Translations under genes and position numbers: made by a program | Notes under the pieces: generated by a model | The model's database searches: none | The model's input: the letters and a program-made list of their open reading frames with translations, nothing else | Told to the model about the DNA's origin: nothing | DNA from: Pseudomonas sp. Gutcm_11s | GTDB lineage: Bacteria; Pseudomonadota; Gammaproteobacteria; Pseudomonadales; Pseudomonadaceae | Assembly (NCBI RefSeq): GCF_028649395.1 | Contig: NZ_JAQSUW010000016.1 | Span: 220,719-284,718 of the forward strand | DNA length: 64,000 bases | Direction: 5' to 3' | In this document: positions 60,299 through 64,000 of the stretch, piece by piece | Position numbering within the stretch: position 1 is the first letter of the stretch | How the letters are laid out: each line of letters opens with the position of its first letter

Positions 60299-60441
60299 TA
60301 GCAGGTTGTTGAAAACTACCTGCGTTGTCTGGCCGTTGTTAAAAACAGCCTCAAAATGCTCATTTACTGCTCGTAAACTGCGCTTTTTCGGCTGTTTTTG
60401 CCTAGGCCAGCCGGCCTCGTCAACGTTTCAACAGCCTGCTA
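60299..60441. repeat. MITE-like palindromic element, copy B
   Basis: A 143-bp non-coding element with 16-bp inverted ends (TAGCAGGTTGTTGAAA and the complement of TTTCAACAGCCTGCTA, one mismatch), CTGGCC/GGCCAG inside, and a core at 60334-60410 whose arms AAAAACAGCC and GGCTGTTTTT pair perfectly around a TTTAC/GTAAA hairpin. It has no transposase, and target-site duplications were not resolved. The core is about 90% identical to the one in amiB. The right end touches the ribosome-binding site of the next gene. Confidence 0.8.
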
Positions 60442-60451
60442 AGGAGTAACC

Positions 60452-61384
60452 GTGGAATCGGTGATTTCCGTCGAGAACCTGAGCAAGACCTACAAGTCCG
60501 GCCATCCGGCGCTGAGCAACATCAACCTGAACATTCGCCAGGGCGAGATCTTCGCCCTGCTGGGGCCCAACGGCGCCGGCAAGACCACCCTGATCAGCAT
60601 CATCTGCGGCATCGTCAATCCGGGCGCGGGCCAGGTGCGCGTGGCCGGCCACGACATCAAGGCCGACTACCGCGCCGCGCGCTCGGCCATCGGCCTGGTG
60701 CCGCAGGAGCTGGTCAACGACGTGTTCGAAACCGTCTGGGCCACCGTCAAGTTCAGCCGCGGCCTGTTCGGCAAAAAGCCCGACCCGCAGTACCTCGAAC
60801 AACTGCTCAAGGACCTGTCGCTGTGGGACAAGCGCGACGCCAAGATTTTTGAGTTGTCCGGCGGCATGAAGCGCCGGGTGATGATCGCCAAGGCGCTGTC
60901 CCACGAGCCGTCGATCCTGTTCCTCGATGAGCCCACCGCGGGCGTGGACGTGGAGCTGCGCCGCGACATGTGGAACATGGTGCGCCGCCTGCGCGAGCGC
61001 GGCGTGACCATCATCCTCACCACCCACTACATCGAGGAAGCCGAGGAGATGGCCGACCGCATCGGGGTGATCCGCAAGGGCGAGATCATCCTGGTGGAGG
61101 ACAAGCACGTGCTGATGCACAAGCTCGGCAAGAAGCAGCTGACCCTGCAGCTCAAGCACCCGCTGTCCTGCGTGCCGGCCGAGCTGGCCAGCCACGGCCT
61201 GGAGCTGACGGACGAGGGCCACGCCCTGGTCTACACCTTCGACGCCCAGCGCGAGCACACCGGCATCGCCGAGCTGCTCAAGGACCTGGCCCAGCACGGC
61301 ATCGACTTCAAGGACCTGCAGTCCAGCGAGAGCTCGCTGGAAGACATCTTCGTCAGCCTGGTGCACGAAAAGGAGCGCGTATGA
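60452..61384 (+). CDS. ABC-2 exporter ATPase, YadG-like
   Basis: This is a 310-residue ABC ATPase: Walker A GPNGAGKTT, signature FELSGGMKRRVMIAKAL, Walker B LFLDEPTAGVDVE and switch His in TTHYIEEAEE. Length and C-terminal extension match YadG/DrrA-type exporters, whose substrates are often unknown. The start is GTG with AAGGAG that abuts the upstream palindromic element. The permease start overlaps its stop (ATGA). Confidence 0.92.
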   Translation: MESVISVENLSKTYKSGHPALSNINLNIRQGEIFALLGPNGAGKTTLISIICGIVNPGAGQVRVAGHDIKADYRAARSAIGLVPQELVNDVFETVWATVKFSRGLFGKKPDPQYLEQLLKDLSLWDKRDAKIFELSGGMKRRVMIAKALSHEPSILFLDEPTAGVDVELRRDMWNMVRRLRERGVTIILTTHYIEEAEEMADRIGVIRKGEIILVEDKHVLMHKLGKKQLTLQLKHPLSCVPAELASHGLELTDEGHALVYTFDAQREHTGIAELLKDLAQHGIDFKDLQSSESSLEDIFVSLVHEKERV

Positions 61385-62142
61385 ACCTCTACGCCATCAA
61401 GTCCATCTACCTGTTCGAGCTGCACCGCACCTGGCGCACCCTGCTGCAGAGCATCGCCACCCCGGTGATCAGCACCTCGCTGTACTTCGTGGTGTTCGGC
61501 TCGGCCATTGGTTCGAGCATGACCGAGGTGCACGGCGTCAGCTACGGCGCCTTCATCGTGCCCGGCCTGATCATGCTGGCGCTGCTCACCGAGAGCATCG
61601 GCAACGCCTCGTTCGGTATCTATATGCCGAAGTACTCGGGGACCATCTACGAGCTGCTGTCGGCGCCGGTGTCGTTCTTCGAGATCCTGGTCGGCTATGT
61701 CGGCGCGGCAGCGACCAAGTCGATCATTCTCGGCCTGATCATCTTCGCCACCTCGCGCCTGTTCGTCGATTTCGAGGTGGCGCATCCGGTCTGGGCGCTG
61801 GTCTTCCTGGTACTGACGGCGATCACCTTCTGCCTGTTCGGCTTCATCATCGGCGTGTGGGCCGACGGCTGGGAAAAACTGCAGGTGGTGCCCGCGCTGA
61901 TCGTCACGCCGCTGGCCTTCCTCGGCGGCAGCTTCTACTCGATCAGCATGCTGCCGGAGCTGTGGCAGAAGCTGACCCTGTTCAACCCGGTGGTCTACCT
62001 GATCAGCGCGTTCCGCTGGGCCTTCTTCGGCGTTGCCGACGTCAACCTCGGCCTGAGCATCGGCATGATCCTCGGCTTCCTGCTGGCCTGCGTGCTGGTG
62101 GTGAGCTGGATCTTCAAGACCGGCTATCGCCTGCGTCAATGA
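61381..62142 (+). CDS. ABC-2 exporter permease, YadH-like
   Basis: This 253-residue ABC-2 permease has about six helices. The conserved LLSAPVSFFEILVGYVGAAA loop and WEKLQVVPALIVTPLAFLGG precede the last helices. It forms the membrane part of the exporter with the product at 60452. Its start is within a four-base overlap. A GC-rich hairpin without T tract follows (62155-62178). Confidence 0.92.
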   Translation: MNLYAIKSIYLFELHRTWRTLLQSIATPVISTSLYFVVFGSAIGSSMTEVHGVSYGAFIVPGLIMLALLTESIGNASFGIYMPKYSGTIYELLSAPVSFFEILVGYVGAAATKSIILGLIIFATSRLFVDFEVAHPVWALVFLVLTAITFCLFGFIIGVWADGWEKLQVVPALIVTPLAFLGGSFYSISMLPELWQKLTLFNPVVYLISAFRWAFFGVADVNLGLSIGMILGFLLACVLVVSWIFKTGYRLRQ

Positions 62143-62154
62143 AGTAGAGAAGGG

Positions 62155-62178
62155 CACGGCTGCCGGGTGGCAGCCGTG
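62155..62178. other. GC-rich hairpin between convergent genes
   Basis: CACGGCTGCC and GGCAGCCGTG pair over 10 bp with a GGGT loop and no T tract. It could act as a bidirectional pause or mRNA 3' end. Confidence 0.5.
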
Positions 62179-62187
62179 ATAGGCAGA

Positions 62188-63039
62188 TCAGAAGCGTCGG
62201 GTGCTGAGCAGTTCTTCCAGGACCCGGGTGATGACGCGGAAGGGGATCGACATGTGGTCCTCACCGCGCTCCAGTTGGAAGTCGCTGCGCAGCCCATACT
62301 GCGAGAGCTGTTCCAGGCGCAGCTGCAGCGAGCGCACGTCCTGGATCTCCTGCGGCATCTCGCGGTCGCCGACCCACATCGACAGGCTGCGATGGGTCAG
62401 ATCCAGCTTGCCGGCGTGCGCCTGCTCGGTGAACGCCTTCTCATGCGCCAGCAGATAACGATCGCGCCACCACAGGCTCGGGCTAATCGCCACCACGTGC
62501 TGGAACAGTTGCGGGCGGGTGAACAGCGCATAGATGCCGAACATGCCGCCGAACGAGTGACCGACCAGGCTGACCTGGTCCTGGTCGACCTTGAAGCGCT
62601 CGTTCACTTTGGGCATCAGGCGCTGCTCGATGAAGTCGAGGAACAGGTCCTGGCCGCCCTGCGGCGGATTGTTGCGCGCAGGCTCTTGTGGCGGTGACAG
62701 GTCGAAGGCGCGGCGGTTGAAGTCCAGCGGCGTATCGCTCGGGTAGCCGATGGCGACCACGATGGAGGAACGCCAGCGGTCCTGCGCGCGCTTGGCGGCG
62801 TGGAAGGCCGGGAAGTAGGCGTTGCCGTCTAGCAGGTAGATCACCGGGTAGCCGCCGGTCCAGGGCACGTCGCCCTCCGGCAGGCTGACCATGATCCGGT
62901 AGTCGCGGCCCTCGGCGCTCTTCATCAGCCACTGCTCGCTGCCGTCCAGGTTGACCTGGTCGGCGTGGGCGGCGGCAAAGCCGCCCAGCAGCAGGCCCAG
63001 CGCCAGCGTTGCCTGGCGCAGCCAGCTCAGCGCATTCAC
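62188..63039 (-). CDS. Periplasmic siderophore esterase (PfeE/IroE-like alpha/beta hydrolase)
   Basis: This is a 283-residue secreted hydrolase with a signal peptide (LRQATLALGLLLGGFAAAHA). The nucleophile elbow is VGHSFGGMFG (Gly-x-Ser-x-Gly), and a catalytic His near the C-terminus lies in ERGEDHMSIPFRV. Such esterases cleave the ester backbone of ferric siderophores in the periplasm to release iron. The start is a GTG that overlaps the stop of the TonB-dependent receptor gene (GTGA), indicating coupled uptake and hydrolysis. Which siderophore is used cannot be read. Confidence 0.88.
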   Translation of the reverse strand: MNALSWLRQATLALGLLLGGFAAAHADQVNLDGSEQWLMKSAEGRDYRIMVSLPEGDVPWTGGYPVIYLLDGNAYFPAFHAAKRAQDRWRSSIVVAIGYPSDTPLDFNRRAFDLSPPQEPARNNPPQGGQDLFLDFIEQRLMPKVNERFKVDQDQVSLVGHSFGGMFGIYALFTRPQLFQHVVAISPSLWWRDRYLLAHEKAFTEQAHAGKLDLTHRSLSMWVGDREMPQEIQDVRSLQLRLEQLSQYGLRSDFQLERGEDHMSIPFRVITRVLEELLSTRRF

Positions 63040-64000
63040 CAGCTGTAGCTCAGGCTGGTGACCACGCTGCGCGCCTCGCCGCGGTAGCAGTAACCGTCCT
63101 GGCAGTTGATGTACTGCTTGTCGGTCAGGTTGCGTGCGTTGACGGCCAGGCGTACGCCGTCCAGGCCGCCGGCGAAGTCGTAGTGCACGCCGGCGTCGAA
63201 CAGGGTGTAGTCCTCGTTCTTCATGCTGTTGGCGTCGTCGCCATACACGCTGCCGGTGTAGCGCGCGCCGGCGCCGAAGCCCAGGCCGAACGGCAGGTTG
63301 TAGTCCAGCCACAGCGAGGCCAGGTGGCGCGGCACGTCCTTCGGATCGTTGCCCTCGTCACCATCGTTGCTCTTGGTGATCTCCGGGTCGTTGTAGGTGT
63401 AGCTGGCGGTCAGGTGCATGCGTTCGCTGAGGTCGGCGACGGCCTCCAGCTCCAGGCCGCGGGAGACCTGCTCGCCGGTCTGCACGGTATTGAGCGGATC
63501 GTAGGGATCGCGGGTGGTCACGTTTTCCTGGGTCAGGTGGTAGAGCGAGGCGGTGAACAGCGCGCTGCTGCCCGGCGGCTGGTACTTGAGGCCGACCTCG
63601 TACTGCTTGCCCTCGGTCGGTTTCAGCGCGCCGCCGGCGTTGGTGCCGCTCTGCGGCAGGAACGACTCGGCGTAGCTGGCGTAGGGCGCCAGGCCGTTGT
63701 CGAACAGGTACAGCGCGCCGAGCTGGTAGGTGGTGGCGGAGTCGTTGGTCTTGCTGTTGATGCCGCTCAGGTTGTCATCGTTGCGCACGTGCACCCAGTC
63801 GCGGCGCAGGCCGGCGGAAAGGCGCCAGCGGTTGAGCTCGATCTGGTCCTGCAGGTAGGCGCCGGTGCGCTGGGTCAGGCCATCCTGGTCGGCCAGCGGG
63901 TCGGTCGGCTTGCTCACCGGCTGGTGGTAGTCCGGTGCGTTCATGTCGATCGATGGCGCCGGACCCATGGCGTACAGCACCGAGCTGTCGAACCAGGCGT
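63036..64000 (-). CDS. TonB-dependent siderophore receptor (C-terminal part; 5' end outside the window)
   Basis: About 321 residues of the C-terminal beta barrel of an outer-membrane siderophore receptor are present; the plug domain and TonB box lie beyond the right edge. Strand patterns such as YASYAESFLPQSG and LTASYTYNDPEITKSN, a cysteine pair in INCQDGYCYRGEAR and the terminal aromatic SYSW fit the FhuA/FoxA/FhuE-type family. It is followed by a coupled esterase gene. Substrate class is inferred from the cysteine pattern and is uncertain. Confidence 0.9.
   Translation of the reverse strand, partial: AWFDSSVLYAMGPAPSIDMNAPDYHQPVSKPTDPLADQDGLTQRTGAYLQDQIELNRWRLSAGLRRDWVHVRNDDNLSGINSKTNDSATTYQLGALYLFDNGLAPYASYAESFLPQSGTNAGGALKPTEGKQYEVGLKYQPPGSSALFTASLYHLTQENVTTRDPYDPLNTVQTGEQVSRGLELEAVADLSERMHLTASYTYNDPEITKSNDGDEGNDPKDVPRHLASLWLDYNLPFGLGFGAGARYTGSVYGDDANSMKNEDYTLFDAGVHYDFAGGLDGVRLAVNARNLTDKQYINCQDGYCYRGEARSVVTSLSYSW

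Overview
The window is a 64 kb piece of a high-GC gammaproteobacterial chromosome, almost certainly a Pseudomonas outside P. aeruginosa (mendocina/alcaligenes/stutzeri-like). The left end follows the P. aeruginosa block ndh – small genes – yacG-coaE-pilDCB – pilA – tRNA-Thr – nadC – DUF1631 – ampDE – chemoreceptor. The ureEFG/desT-desCB block and a near-identical AmiE point the same way. There is no prophage, CRISPR array, rRNA operon or complete insertion sequence.

Region 1 (1-22 kb) is core genome with one exceptional insertion. At the pilA locus the usual major pilin of about 150 residues is replaced by two genes in the same frame, separated by tandem stop codons. The first encodes a 60-residue pilin made only of the N-terminal helix. 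The second encodes a 149-residue Sec-exported protein with two Cys near its C-terminus, like a pilin globular domain. A strong terminator follows. Then come an ABC-2 permease, a membrane-anchored TPR-like protein, an ABC ATPase (together like Myxococcus PilGHI) and an acyltransferase, ending at tRNA-Thr. This is the split (PilA-N/PilA-C) pilin architecture known from Geobacter, placed beside Pseudomonas pilBCD. It is the most interesting system in the window.

Region 2 (25-38.5 kb) is an amide/urea utilisation island. A hybrid histidine kinase with an NCS1-permease sensor region and a LuxR-type response regulator are transcribed away from a urea/short-chain-amide ABC transporter (urtABCDE-like), a formamidase (FmdA), an FmdB zinc ribbon, an aliphatic amidase (AmiE) and its AAA+ partner AmiB. 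A shared palindrome, TACGTCA-N2-TGACGTA, lies upstream of both urtA and fmdA and is a candidate operator. AmiB ends inside a palindromic repeat, and the usual amiC/amiR/amiS genes do not follow.

Region 3 (38.5-46 kb) holds an RhlE-type helicase and a signalling cluster: a PAS protein, a REC-CheC fusion, and a diguanylate cyclase translationally coupled to a PotD-like periplasmic binding protein (resembling Vibrio NspS-MbaA). MscS-type channel and LOG-family genes follow.

Region 4 (46-56.5 kb) has urease/nickel accessory genes (hupE/ureJ, ureG, ureF, ureE), the DesT-regulated desCB acyl desaturase system with two visible operator-like palindromes, a methyltransferase plus a UPF0104-like membrane protein, and a sodium:solute symporter.

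Region 5 (56.6-64 kb) is an ECF42-type sigma-factor operon (sigma, DGPF/YCII protein, a 40-residue CPFC protein, DUF899, SnoaL-like, SRPBCC), a 143-bp MITE-like palindromic element, a YadGH-like ABC-2 exporter, and a siderophore esterase coupled to a TonB-dependent receptor that runs off the right edge.
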